Of a stretch of 36,496 bases of DNA, positions 26,464 to 35,824 are shown piece by piece (within the stretch, counting starts at the first letter, position 1; each line of letters starts with the position of its first letter). The notes under the pieces are model-generated. The model was given only the letters and a program-made list of their open reading frames with translations, was not told the DNA's origin and did no database searches. The position numbers and the translations under genes were made by a program. Source of the DNA: Deltaproteobacteria bacterium (lineage in GTDB: Bacteria; Desulfobacterota; Desulfuromonadia; Desulfuromonadales; Geopsychrobacteraceae); assembly GCA_013152145.1 (NCBI GenBank), contig JAADGW010000230.1:1-36496 (forward strand). The letters are read 5' to 3'.

Positions 26464-27864
26464 TTATGCAATACTCTTAAAGGTATCCTCGAGGCGATTG
26501 AGGACTTCATCCAACAGCTCATAGGAAATATTCAGCGCCGGCTCGATGCGGATTGCCTTGGCGTTAGTCAGGGTGCCGGCGGTCAGCACCTTGCGCTTGA
26601 ATAGCCCGGAAGCGACCCGGTAGCCGGTTTCATCAGTGGCGAACTCCATACCGATCAGCAGGCCCTTGCCACGATAGCCGTCGAGAATCTGCGGGTACTT
26701 GGTTTGTAACTCGGCCAGCTTGTCCATGATGTAGTCGCCCTTTTCGGCGGCTTGGCCCGGCAGGTCTTCCCTGAGCATCACATCGATGTAGGCCAGTGCG
26801 GCGGAACAAGCCAGCGGATTACCACCCGTGGTCGAAGTGTGCATGAAGGGGTTCGGCTCCATCACCTTCCAGATCTTCGGCGAGGCGACGAAAGCGGCCA
26901 TCGGCATGACGCCACCCCCCAGGGCCTTGCCCAGGGCCATGATGTCGGGGACAACATCCCAGTTGTCGACGCCGAACAGCTTGCCGGTCCGACCGAGGCC
27001 GGTCTGGACTTCGTCGGCAATCAGCAGAATGTCGTAGCGATCACAAATTTCGCGCACTCGTGGCCAGTAATCATCGGGCGGAACCACGGCACCGGCTTCT
27101 CCCTGAATCGGCTCGGCAACGAAGGCGGCGATGTCATCACCGACCTGCTCGGCGATCGCCAGCTGCTGCTCAAGAGCATCGGCATCACCGAAAGGGACGT
27201 GACGGGTATTGCTGAGCAGCGGCATCAGCGGCTTGCGGAAGACGCTCTTGCCCATCAACGACAGGGCGCCGAGGCTTTTGCCATGGAAAGCTCCGGTGGT
27301 GGCAATGAAACCGGTCCGGCCGGTGTAGAACTTGGCCAGTTTCATCGCTCCTTCCACCGCCTCGGTACCGCTGTTGTTGAAGAACATGTACTGCAGATCA
27401 CCCGGGGTCAGATTGCCGAGCACCTTGGCCAGGTGGGCCCGCAGGGGATCGAGCATCTCTTGGGAATACTGCGGGCTGCGGTCGAGTTGAGCCTTGACCG
27501 CAGCTACGATCTTCGGATGGCGGATTCCGGCAGAGTAGATGCCGAAGCCGCCGAGCACATCGATGAACTCGCGCCCCAGGACGTCCGTCAGCATCGAGCC
27601 CTGTCCCTTCCATTCGGTCAGGGCGAAATCGCCCGCCTCGGTAACCGACTTGCGGTATTCGAGGAATCCCTTATTTATATGGTTGGCAAAGTTCTCGATG
27701 GTCTCTTTGGCGACGCGCTCACGATCTTCTGTCGTCACCTGGTCTTCGGACTTGGTGATCAGCTCGACCATCCGGGCCGCCTCCGACTGGGCAAAATCGA
27801 TATTGCGAAATTTTTTTCTCTCACTTGCGCTGGCTTCTGCCAGTGTCTTGTTTCCGTCCAGCAT
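26464..27864 (-). CDS. patA: Putrescine aminotransferase (class III PLP)
   Basis: Close to E. coli PatA as recalled: GFLEYRKSVTEAGDFALTEWKGQ, FIDVLGGFGIYSAGIRHPKIV, IATTGAFHGKSLGALSLMGKSVFRKPLMPLL, ALGKALGGGVMPMAAFVAS. Confidence 0.9.
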   Translation of the reverse strand: MLDGNKTLAEASASERKKFRNIDFAQSEAARMVELITKSEDQVTTEDRERVAKETIENFANHINKGFLEYRKSVTEAGDFALTEWKGQGSMLTDVLGREFIDVLGGFGIYSAGIRHPKIVAAVKAQLDRSPQYSQEMLDPLRAHLAKVLGNLTPGDLQYMFFNNSGTEAVEGAMKLAKFYTGRTGFIATTGAFHGKSLGALSLMGKSVFRKPLMPLLSNTRHVPFGDADALEQQLAIAEQVGDDIAAFVAEPIQGEAGAVVPPDDYWPRVREICDRYDILLIADEVQTGLGRTGKLFGVDNWDVVPDIMALGKALGGGVMPMAAFVASPKIWKVMEPNPFMHTSTTGGNPLACSAALAYIDVMLREDLPGQAAEKGDYIMDKLAELQTKYPQILDGYRGKGLLIGMEFATDETGYRVASGLFKRKVLTAGTLTNAKAIRIEPALNISYELLDEVLNRLEDTFKSIA

Positions 27865-28028
27865 TTTTCTTCCTTTCTCTATCTTGCTGTTTTAAGGACT
27901 TGAGTCGTAAAATTTCGAGAAGTCCTTTATTGACAAATTGTATCTAAAACCCGAATCGAACCATGATATCCGCTCGAGGTTGAAGACTTCAGCATACGCA
28001 ATGCTGTTCTATTGACGGTGAGCTCTTG

Positions 28029-28044
28029 AGCATGAGGCATGCCA
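28029..28044 (-). promoter_or_regulatory. Weak candidate sigma-54 promoter TGGCAT-GCCTC-ATGCT upstream of patA
   Basis: GG-N10-GC spacing is kept, but the flanking consensus is imperfect; lies ~165 nt upstream of the patA start. Confidence 0.35.
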
Positions 28045-28990
28045 TGAAGAGAAAATGTGGAGTGGCGAAGAAGGAAAAGCGAAGAGGGACATCAATACCG
28101 ACAGGCATAGAGAAAAATCTTATCTATCGCTAAATAACCTCTATTTATCAGTTTGTTATGTGGTTCTAGTGGCAGTGTTTAAACGTACTAAAACAGTTTC
28201 TTTATCGCTGATATTTTTTTTGATTTAACAGAATAAACGACAGTTCAACCTATCGATAAGTCTTCAGCGTACAGATGCGGTCATGCATCACAAATAAAAC
28301 AGCAGTCTAAAATCGACCCAAGATGTCTCTTTAACAACAAAGGACGATCTGCAAACAATGCTGAAAATGATTCCACAACACGGGAATTGGAGCATTCAGG
28401 CTAGATTTATATGTAAAAACCCGTCCCGGCCAAATGCCACCAGTGTTGGCAAACAGATGCATATTTAAGCTAGACAGTGACAAATGAACACCTCACCAAT
28501 CCCCACCGGAAATGCATACAAGCCGGGTTCCATCTATCTGAAGAGAGGAAAATACATTACCGTGATTCTTTCTTGCATCAAAAATGCTATACGGAATCAA
28601 GCTTCAGGCATTCCCGCACGCGTATGCCACACCTCTAAAAAACAAAGAGAAACTGCAATATCAGCCAGTTAAGTCTCGAGTTCGCCCCCCTTAAAGGGCG
28701 TTGGTATGGTCCTTGATCAATGAACCAATCAGCTAGGTACCGCTCAGGACATAGTTCCTCACGCAGAGCCGAACCTCATAAACTCACTCCCTGTCCCATA
28801 AAAGATCGATACAAAGCTCACGGGATTAAATAAACATTAGTGAATAAAAGGCAGCTACCGAGAGAGCAGCAGTTTGACAACCCTTCTTTTACTCCAGCGG
28901 TAGTGACCAGTTTTGAGGTGGTTGAGACCTGTAAACTCCTTCTCGGCAAGGAAGGGCTGCCAAGGAATAGAAAACTGACTATCGATCTTC

Positions 28991-29365
28991 TTGCTATGGA
29001 AATCGGAGAAATTCCCCTTTAACCCCGCTCCTGCAGCTCTGGGGTTAAAAAATCAGGAGTATAATGAATTGGTCGACAATCTATTCGATTTAAGTCGCTC
29101 AGACCAACAGTTGACACTGCATAAAGAGGTGATTGCCTACTGGACCGCCGCAGGCTTTGCCTATTCTGGCGAGGGCGAGGTCACAGCCCTCGATCGGGAC
29201 AGTGTCACCATCAAGTTGTTAGAGCCAGCGGACAGTAACGGTGAATATCCCCGTGGCAAACGGATCAAAATACCGAGGTTCGCCGATCAGACCCGCTGGT
29301 CTTCCCACAATCGGGTGCGACCAGCCAAAACCGGCAACGCAACTCAAAGGCCTGCCAGAAGCTGA
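28991..29365 (+). CDS. Hypothetical protein or degenerate gene remnant
   Basis: Only moderately sized ORF in the gene-poor 27.9-29.4 kb interval; NELVDNLFDLSRSDQQLTLHKEVIAYWTAAGFAYSGEGEV... looks protein-like but no family was recognised. Confidence 0.3.
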   Translation: MLWKSEKFPFNPAPAALGLKNQEYNELVDNLFDLSRSDQQLTLHKEVIAYWTAAGFAYSGEGEVTALDRDSVTIKLLEPADSNGEYPRGKRIKIPRFADQTRWSSHNRVRPAKTGNATQRPARS

Positions 29366-29450
29366 ATAACACCAATGAATCGCTGAGGTGCTGCAGCAGG
29401 TTGGACTGTCGGGATTTGAACTCATTAAACGAAAAGAAAGGGAAGAAAAA

Positions 29451-30794
29451 ATGCTAAAAGGAGATCTAATACCTCAAACAGGCAATACTCTCGGGAATAA
29501 AACCGAAACCCTACGAAAAAAGAAAGAGAAGTACGTTGCCAGAGGGATTTCGAGTCTCGCCCCCATTTTCATCGAAAAGGCCAAGGGAGCCGTTATTGAG
29601 GATAGCGACGGTAACAGCTATATCGATTTTTATGGCGGTATTGGCGTCATCAATGCCGGGCACTGCCCCGAAACCGTGGTCGACGCCATCAAGGAACAGG
29701 CAGACAAGCTGCTGCACAGCTGTTTCATGATCGGCATGTACGAACCCTATGTGCAATTGGCGGAAAAACTCTGCCAGATCACTCCCGGCGAGCACGCCAA
29801 AAAAGCCATGTTTGTCAACAGCGGTGCCGAGGCGGTGGAGAACGCCATCAAAATCGCCAAAGCCTACACCAAGCGCCCAGGCGTAATCGCCTTTGAGGGG
29901 GGCTTTCACGGCCGGACCCTGCTGACCATGACCCTGACCAGCAAGGTCAAGCCGTACAAACATGAGTTCGGCCCCTTCGCACCGGAGGTCTACAAGGTCC
30001 CTGCCGCCTACTGCTATCGCTGCATGTACAAGTCGAGCTACCCCGGCTGCGGCATGGCCTGTTTGGAGTATTTCGAGCGCTTCTTCATCTCCGAGGTTGA
30101 TCCAGAGAATATCGCCGCTATGATCATCGAGCCGGTCCAGGGAGAAGGCGGCTTCATCGTGCCGCCCAAGGAATTTCTCGCCGGTCTGAAACGGATCTGC
30201 GAACAGCACGGTATCGTCTTCATTGTCGATGAAGTCCAGTCCGGCTTCGCCCGGACCGGCAAGATGTTTGCCTGCGAACACTTCGATGTGGTTCCCGACC
30301 TGATGACTCTGGCCAAGGGAATCGCCTCCGGAATGCCGCTCTCCGCCGTGGTCGGCCGCGCTGAAATCATGGATGCGCCGACCCCCGGTCGGATCGGCGG
30401 CACCTACGGCGGCAACCCCGTGGCCTGCGCCGCTGCCCTGGCCACCATCGAGTTGATGGAAAAGGAAGATTTGAGCGGCAAAGCCGAGGAAGTTGGCAGT
30501 AAAATCGTCAGCAAACTGGAAGAGTTGCAGCAGAAGTATCCCCAGATCGGCGATATCCGCGCCCTGGGTTCAATGGTTGCCCTGGAACTGGTCAAAGATC
30601 CGCAAAGCAAAGAACCGTTCAAGGAGGCCGTCCCGGTAATTATCGAGGAGTGCTTCAAGCGCGGACTGCTGACCATGGGGGCCGGAATCTACGGCAATGT
30701 GGTCCGTTTCCTGCCGCCGGTTGTGATTACCGATGAACAGCTGAGCAAGGGCCTGGATATTTTTGCCGAAGCTCTCGAGATAGCCCTCGGATAA
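29451..30794 (+). CDS. gabT: 4-aminobutyrate / omega-amino acid aminotransferase (class III PLP), copy 2
   Basis: ATG at 29451 after GGGAAG. NSGAEAVENAIKIAK, FHGRTLLTMTLTSKVKPYKHEFGPFAPE, PVQGEGGFIVPPKEF, LAKGIASGMPLSAV. Paralog of 3461-4795. Confidence 0.9.
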   Translation: MLKGDLIPQTGNTLGNKTETLRKKKEKYVARGISSLAPIFIEKAKGAVIEDSDGNSYIDFYGGIGVINAGHCPETVVDAIKEQADKLLHSCFMIGMYEPYVQLAEKLCQITPGEHAKKAMFVNSGAEAVENAIKIAKAYTKRPGVIAFEGGFHGRTLLTMTLTSKVKPYKHEFGPFAPEVYKVPAAYCYRCMYKSSYPGCGMACLEYFERFFISEVDPENIAAMIIEPVQGEGGFIVPPKEFLAGLKRICEQHGIVFIVDEVQSGFARTGKMFACEHFDVVPDLMTLAKGIASGMPLSAVVGRAEIMDAPTPGRIGGTYGGNPVACAAALATIELMEKEDLSGKAEEVGSKIVSKLEELQQKYPQIGDIRALGSMVALELVKDPQSKEPFKEAVPVIIEECFKRGLLTMGAGIYGNVVRFLPPVVITDEQLSKGLDIFAEALEIALG

Positions 30795-30923
30795 TTGCAA
30801 CAGAACGACGGGTACGTTTCAGTGAGAACCAGCCTGTCGGTTTGCGGGTCTTTTCTTCGTAAACTATTTTTTTGAAGAACAGACTGGGGAAGCGACCGCC
30901 CGGAGCGGGCAGACCGCATTGAC

Positions 30924-31076
30924 CTCGATGCGGTCGATTTCATCCGCAACTATGCCGATCGTTTCCATCACGCCAAAGAGGAAGATGCCCTGTTCGTTGC
31001 GCTGGTTGATAACGGTATGCCGGCAAAGCAGTCACCGATCGAAGTGATGCTGATGGAGCATGACCAGGGGGGGGCT
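30924..31076 (+). pseudogene. Truncated second copy of the hemerythrin-domain gene
   Basis: Aligns without gaps to bases 7-159 (offset 30917) with about five mismatches by eye; homology ends abruptly and the frame then reads a short unrelated tail. Confidence 0.9.
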
Positions 31077-31129
31077 GAATGGTTACCGAAATGGTTTACG
31101 GTACACCCGTCCGCGTTTCAGGATGGGGC

Positions 31130-32305
31130 TTAATTCAGATCCGTCATTTCATAGTTAATTTTGATTCCCCGTTTCGACAGTTCTGCCATGAAGCTGTCAT
31201 GTGGAATGTCCAGGACCGGAGACAACAGGCCCCTGCGGGTAATTTCACCCCGTACAATCATCTGTGCGACGATGGTTGTCGGATAGCTGACCCCCATGTT
31301 CATGGCGAAGAGGCCGGTTTCCAGATCTCTTTCGATCAACAGGTTTGCCACCAGCCGTTTTTTCTTGCCGGCTTTTTTGCCCTCAAAAATATTCTGTAAA
31401 ATAACGATATCCTTCTCTCCCTCCTGAAATTGGATCTGGGGCTCAATAAGAGATACAAGAAAATCGTGGGGGCTGACCTGACAGCCGGAAACATTCAGGA
31501 GATCAGAAGAGAGAAACCCGAGTTTTTTCAGCGGCCTCCAGAAGTCACACCAGCCCGGCCAGCGCAGAGCATAGCGTCCTGTTTCCTGAATCGTCTCGGT
31601 AATCCCCAGAAGATCGGTGTAAGCAACAGCATCACCGTTGGGGATTGCTTCCAGCTCACCAATGCCAGGGACGGATATGTTGTGAATGTTACATTTCTCA
31701 TGTTGCTCTGCAGCTGACACAATCAGTCTATGACCATTTCTTATGAAAAAAGAATCCCGTTTTGTCGAGCGCAGCACCATATCCCAGTTCCAGGTGACTT
31801 TGTAATTCAGTGGGTTATCACAGGCACTTTTCTCAGGAATTCCTCCACCGTAAGATTTGAGGACACTGACTTCGTCGAACTGTTTGACGGCATGGCCGTA
31901 GATAATCAGGTCAATACCGGGGTCCAGACCGCACTCCGGCATGAGAGTAATCCCGGCCGCTTCAGCCTGAGCGTGAAGATGATGCAAGCTGTGGGCATAA
32001 TTGGTACTGACCAGTGGTACCTTGGCCTTTATGGCAGCTTCAAAGATATTCAGCATGAAGGTAAGAGGCAACAGATCGATGGCGACGTCCACCCCCTGCT
32101 CCAATACCGAGAGCAATGCTTCCGGCGAAGTTGCGTCAATTCTTAGAGGAACGATTTTTGTGCTGTCAAATGTTCCAGAGAAGGCATTCCACCCGTCGAG
32201 ATTTGCGTCGGCACAGATGATTTCATCAACATCAGCACTCCTGGACAGGTCAACCAGAGCTGCCCGGCCCTGTAAACCCAAACCACCCAATACCACTACT
32301 TTCAT
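31130..32305 (-). CDS. Saccharopine dehydrogenase-like / lysine dehydrogenase-like oxidoreductase
   Basis: MKVVVLGGLGLQGRAALVDLSRSADVDEIICAD (Rossmann), PECGLDPGIDLIIYGHAVKQFDEV, DLLGITETIQETGRYALRWPGWCDFWRPL. Confidence 0.85.
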   Translation of the reverse strand: MKVVVLGGLGLQGRAALVDLSRSADVDEIICADANLDGWNAFSGTFDSTKIVPLRIDATSPEALLSVLEQGVDVAIDLLPLTFMLNIFEAAIKAKVPLVSTNYAHSLHHLHAQAEAAGITLMPECGLDPGIDLIIYGHAVKQFDEVSVLKSYGGGIPEKSACDNPLNYKVTWNWDMVLRSTKRDSFFIRNGHRLIVSAAEQHEKCNIHNISVPGIGELEAIPNGDAVAYTDLLGITETIQETGRYALRWPGWCDFWRPLKKLGFLSSDLLNVSGCQVSPHDFLVSLIEPQIQFQEGEKDIVILQNIFEGKKAGKKKRLVANLLIERDLETGLFAMNMGVSYPTTIVAQMIVRGEITRRGLLSPVLDIPHDSFMAELSKRGIKINYEMTDLN

Positions 32306-32345
32306 TGTCTCAATCCTTTTCAGATCTCAATCCGTCCGTCGGTTT

Positions 32346-33074
32346 TCAGTGGGTCAGAATTTTGCTGATGAAATCAGCGGCACGGTCGGTTTTTGGATTG
32401 TCAAAAAAAGCACCCGGTTTGCCGGTTTCGATAATTTTTCCTTCATCCATAAAGAGAACCCGGTGCGCCACTTTTTTGGCAAACCCCATTTCGTGGGTTA
32501 CGACACACATGGTGATACCTTCAGAAGCCAGCCCAACCATAACGTCCAGAACCTCACCTATCATTTCAGGATCTAATGCAGAGGTTGGTTCATCAAAAAG
32601 CATAATTTCCGGGGACATGGCCAAATTGCGAGCAATAGCGACCCGCTGCTGTTGACCCCCGGAAAGCTGTATCGGGTAGGCAGCCGCTTTTTCAGACAAG
32701 CCAACCCTCTCCAGTTTTTCCCGAGCAATTTTTTCAGCGTCAGCTTTGGCAATCTTTTTCACGTGAATCGGAGCCAGCATTATGTTTTGCAATACGGTCA
32801 TATTCGGGTAAAGATGAAACTGTTGAAATACAAAACCAACTTCACCCCGAAGCTTGGTCAGGTTTGTCGATGGCTTATGTACAGACATCTCATTGACAAT
32901 AATTTCACCTTCCTGAATGGGCTCCAGCTTGTTGATACATCTGATCAGGGTTGATTTACCGGAACCACTGGGACCACAGATCACCAGAACTTCACCTTTA
33001 GGTATGAATAAATTGATTTCAGCCAATACATGGAGTTTTCCAAACCACTTGTTGACGCCTTTAAATTCAATCAT
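32346..33074 (-). CDS. Polar amino acid ABC transporter ATP-binding protein
   Basis: Start [82 protein letters not shown]. Confidence 0.93.
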   Translation of the reverse strand: MIEFKGVNKWFGKLHVLAEINLFIPKGEVLVICGPSGSGKSTLIRCINKLEPIQEGEIIVNEMSVHKPSTNLTKLRGEVGFVFQQFHLYPNMTVLQNIMLAPIHVKKIAKADAEKIAREKLERVGLSEKAAAYPIQLSGGQQQRVAIARNLAMSPEIMLFDEPTSALDPEMIGEVLDVMVGLASEGITMCVVTHEMGFAKKVAHRVLFMDEGKIIETGKPGAFFDNPKTDRAADFISKILTH

Positions 33075-33203
33075 TTTCCTTTTGACCCTTCTATAATTTC
33101 CACCGTAACTTTCGTGAATAGTCAGACCGGTTGCTGTTTGGAAGCTCAACTCTTTTCATCCGGAATTTTCGGATGGGCACCAGGCCAACATCTGATCTTC
33201 AGG

Positions 33204-33857
33204 CTATACCGTCATCCTGCGCTCCAGATAATTCGAAAGGAGAATCAGAGGATATGAGATGGAAAAATAAAGAACGCCCACGAGTGCAAACACCATCAAC
33301 CCCTCAGGAATTCTGACTACGGTAATCCATCCAACCCTCGTCAGTTCTGTGACCCCGATCACTGATACAACAGAAGTATCTTTTATCAGGAGTACATACT
33401 GTCCCACCAGCGGTGGGATGATCACCTTCATCGATTGAGGAATAATGACCAGGCGAAGCTGTTGAATTTTAGTCAATCCAGAGGAAGCAGAAGCTTCCCA
33501 TTGGCCTTTAGGGATAGAGTTGATGCCTCCTGCGACAATTTCACAGACAAAGGCCGACCCCATAATGGCCATTGCCAGCAGCGCGGCAGGAAAGGCTTCC
33601 AGTTGAATTCCCCATTCGGGAAAAACAAAAAAGACAATAAAAATCTGAACGACAAAAGGAGTTCCTCGGGCAAAGGCGACATACACACCAACGATACGCT
33701 TTAACCAGACATTGTTGCTTGCCCTGATCACTCCCAGTACAAACCCAATCAGGGTACAAATAATCAGGCTGATAAAGGCAATTTTGGTGGTCATCCATAA
33801 TCCCTTGAGGAAAAAGGGAAAAATTTCTACCAGGCGGCTAAGATAAAAAGCCATCAT
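33204..33857 (-). CDS. Polar amino acid ABC transporter permease
   Basis: HisM-type: FPFFLKGLWMTTKIAFISLIICTLIGFVLGV, FVCEIVAGGINSIPKGQWEASASSGLTKIQQLRLVIIPQSMKVIIPPL. Confidence 0.92.
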   Translation of the reverse strand: MMAFYLSRLVEIFPFFLKGLWMTTKIAFISLIICTLIGFVLGVIRASNNVWLKRIVGVYVAFARGTPFVVQIFIVFFVFPEWGIQLEAFPAALLAMAIMGSAFVCEIVAGGINSIPKGQWEASASSGLTKIQQLRLVIIPQSMKVIIPPLVGQYVLLIKDTSVVSVIGVTELTRVGWITVVRIPEGLMVFALVGVLYFSISYPLILLSNYLERRMTV

Positions 33858-33858
33858 G

Positions 33859-34527
33859 CTAATAAGCCTCCCGGAAAATCAGTTTTTTCTGGGACCAGTC
33901 CGCCAAAGTCTTAAGGCCGAAATAAATGCACATATAAAAGAAGGCAACGGTCAGAAATGCTTCTGTCGGCATGAAGCGCTCGGACGTCAGGGTTTGACCA
34001 CTACGGGTTAATTCCGCAACTGATATCAATGAGAGCAGGGCCGTATCCTTAACCAGGACGATGGCTTGTCCCAGCAAGGGGGGAATCGTCACTCCAAAAG
34101 CTTGGGGAAGAATAATAAAGCGCATGCGCTGGACGTAATTTAATCCTGAGGAGAGACCCGCCTCAATCTGTCCCTGGTCTACTGATTTAATCCCGGCACG
34201 GATAATTTCCGCAATATACGCACCGGAATTGAGCATTAATGCAATAATCCCGGTTTGAATTTCGGGAACGCTGACACCAAGAGTCGGAAGACCAAAATAG
34301 AAAAAATAGATTTGAACCAGAAGTGGTGTTGACCGGATTATCTCAATATAGGTGATAACTGGATATCTGAGAATTTTAAAACGTGAAATTCGGCACGCAC
34401 AGGCGATTATCCCGGTGATAAGGGCAAGAACCAGGGCTATAATCGCAATAAAAACGGTATGCTTCAGTCCCTCCAGGAATAGGGGCATATATTCCAGAAT
34501 GACCCTGAAATTAAAATCAGTCAGCAT
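33859..34527 (-). CDS. Polar amino acid ABC transporter permease
   Basis: YMPLFLEGLKHTVFIAIIALVLALITGI, YIAEIIRAGIKSVDQGQIEAGLSSGLNYVQRMRFIILPQAFGVTIPPLL. Confidence 0.92.
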   Translation of the reverse strand: MLTDFNFRVILEYMPLFLEGLKHTVFIAIIALVLALITGIIACACRISRFKILRYPVITYIEIIRSTPLLVQIYFFYFGLPTLGVSVPEIQTGIIALMLNSGAYIAEIIRAGIKSVDQGQIEAGLSSGLNYVQRMRFIILPQAFGVTIPPLLGQAIVLVKDTALLSLISVAELTRSGQTLTSERFMPTEAFLTVAFFYMCIYFGLKTLADWSQKKLIFREAY

Positions 34528-34547
34528 GTTATTTTTCCACCGTCTGC

Positions 34548-34583
34548 CAGGTAGGTACAGAAGAAGTCTTCTGTACCTACCTG
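34548..34583 (-). promoter_or_regulatory. Intercistronic hairpin between substrate-binding protein and permease genes
   Basis: CAGGTAGGTACAGAAG-AAGT-CTTCTGTACCTACCTG, 16-bp perfect stem with 4-nt loop. Confidence 0.75.
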
Positions 34584-34646
34584 TTGATTGTCTTCTTTTA
34601 TCCTATGGTTTGCACGAGTGAAAATCCTTCAGAGGTACGGACCCGA

Positions 34647-35450
34647 TTAATGGTCTTTTTTCCAGTCTGTGCCTTGCATCCAGTAGGCGATATTCTTATC
34701 ATAAGTACCATTCGCTCTGATGGTTTTAAAATAGAGATTGATCCACTGCCATAAATTGACAGACTCCGGTCTTACCGCAAAGGCAAGAGGGTCTTTCCCT
34801 TGGCCCAGGCGTTTGTCGAGAAGACGGATAGAGTTAGGTGGGAAATCGGGGAGAACGGTAAGGACCGCCAGGTCATCATTAACTCCCGCATCGATGTGAC
34901 CGGCTTCGAGAGCCTGAACGACCATCCGACCACCACCTTTATAGGATTTTATCTTGGCATTGGGCAGATATTTCTTGGCAATGACTTCACCGGTAGAACC
35001 CAGAAGAACACCAACCGTCACACTCGGCTTGTTGACATCTGCAAGGGTTTGAAAACTGGCTTCCGTTTTGGTGAAGATACAGGGCTGCACATAAATCCAG
35101 GGATCGGTAAAGGTTACCTTTAACGCCCGCTTCAAAGTAGGAGTCATATCCGCCGCTAAAATATCGGCCTTACCCGACAGAAGTGCCGGAATCAAACCGT
35201 CCCAATCATAATCGAGAATCTTCAGTTTGACACCCATGGCATCTGCCATCCCCTTAGTGAAGTCAACCATTGATCCCGACGGGTCACCATGTTTGTCTAT
35301 AAAGGCATAAGGTGGGGCACCGGACTGAACAGCAACACGAAGTTCACCCCGACTCACGATCTCCTCCAGCGTGCTGGCAAAACTGCTGCCCACAAAAAAT
35401 ACCGTCATCAACAGGGCAAGAAGGATTGATACGAGCTTTTTCAGTTTCAT
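34647..35450 (-). CDS. Polar amino acid ABC transporter substrate-binding protein (family 3)
   Basis: Start MKLKKLVSILLALLMTVFFVGSSFAS; VSRGELRVAVQSGAPPYAFIDKHGDPSGSMVDFTKGMADAMGVKLKILDYDWDGLIPALLSGKADILAADMTPT. Confidence 0.92.
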   Translation of the reverse strand: MKLKKLVSILLALLMTVFFVGSSFASTLEEIVSRGELRVAVQSGAPPYAFIDKHGDPSGSMVDFTKGMADAMGVKLKILDYDWDGLIPALLSGKADILAADMTPTLKRALKVTFTDPWIYVQPCIFTKTEASFQTLADVNKPSVTVGVLLGSTGEVIAKKYLPNAKIKSYKGGGRMVVQALEAGHIDAGVNDDLAVLTVLPDFPPNSIRLLDKRLGQGKDPLAFAVRPESVNLWQWINLYFKTIRANGTYDKNIAYWMQGTDWKKDH

Positions 35451-35824
35451 GTGCATCTCCTTTTTCAAGTGTTGCTTGTCGCCAAGCAAGTCTGCAGTAT
35501 GCCTATCCGAAAAATACCAGATGGGCGAGATGGGCCATCACCAGAATTGAATATCAAACCTGATCCTTTGAGCCGGAGGATGTGCTCTGCCGTAGTTAAT
35601 GGTGTCGATCAGGGGGGCAACTTGGTTATTTTTGCCGAGAGGATCGCCGATCTTCTTCAGCATCTAAGCAGTATAAGTGAAAGAGGCTCAAAAGATAAAA
35701 TATTGTTTTGTTTTATGGGGTAAAGCTACAGACTATAGCTGGAAATCAGATCGATTCGACCCGGTCAGAAATGGTTTTAGTCAGAGTGCAGAAATCCTGG
35801 AATATTCCTTGGTTTATCGAGTAG

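Noticed and set aside
26752-27903. 383-aa plus-strand ORF opposite patA
   Set aside because: Antisense shadow ORF; patA on the minus strand explains the region.
35451-35824. Possible lysine riboswitch upstream of the amino acid ABC transporter
   Set aside because: Looked for L-box-like conserved segments in the leader and did not recognise any; an Infernal search with RF00168 would settle it.
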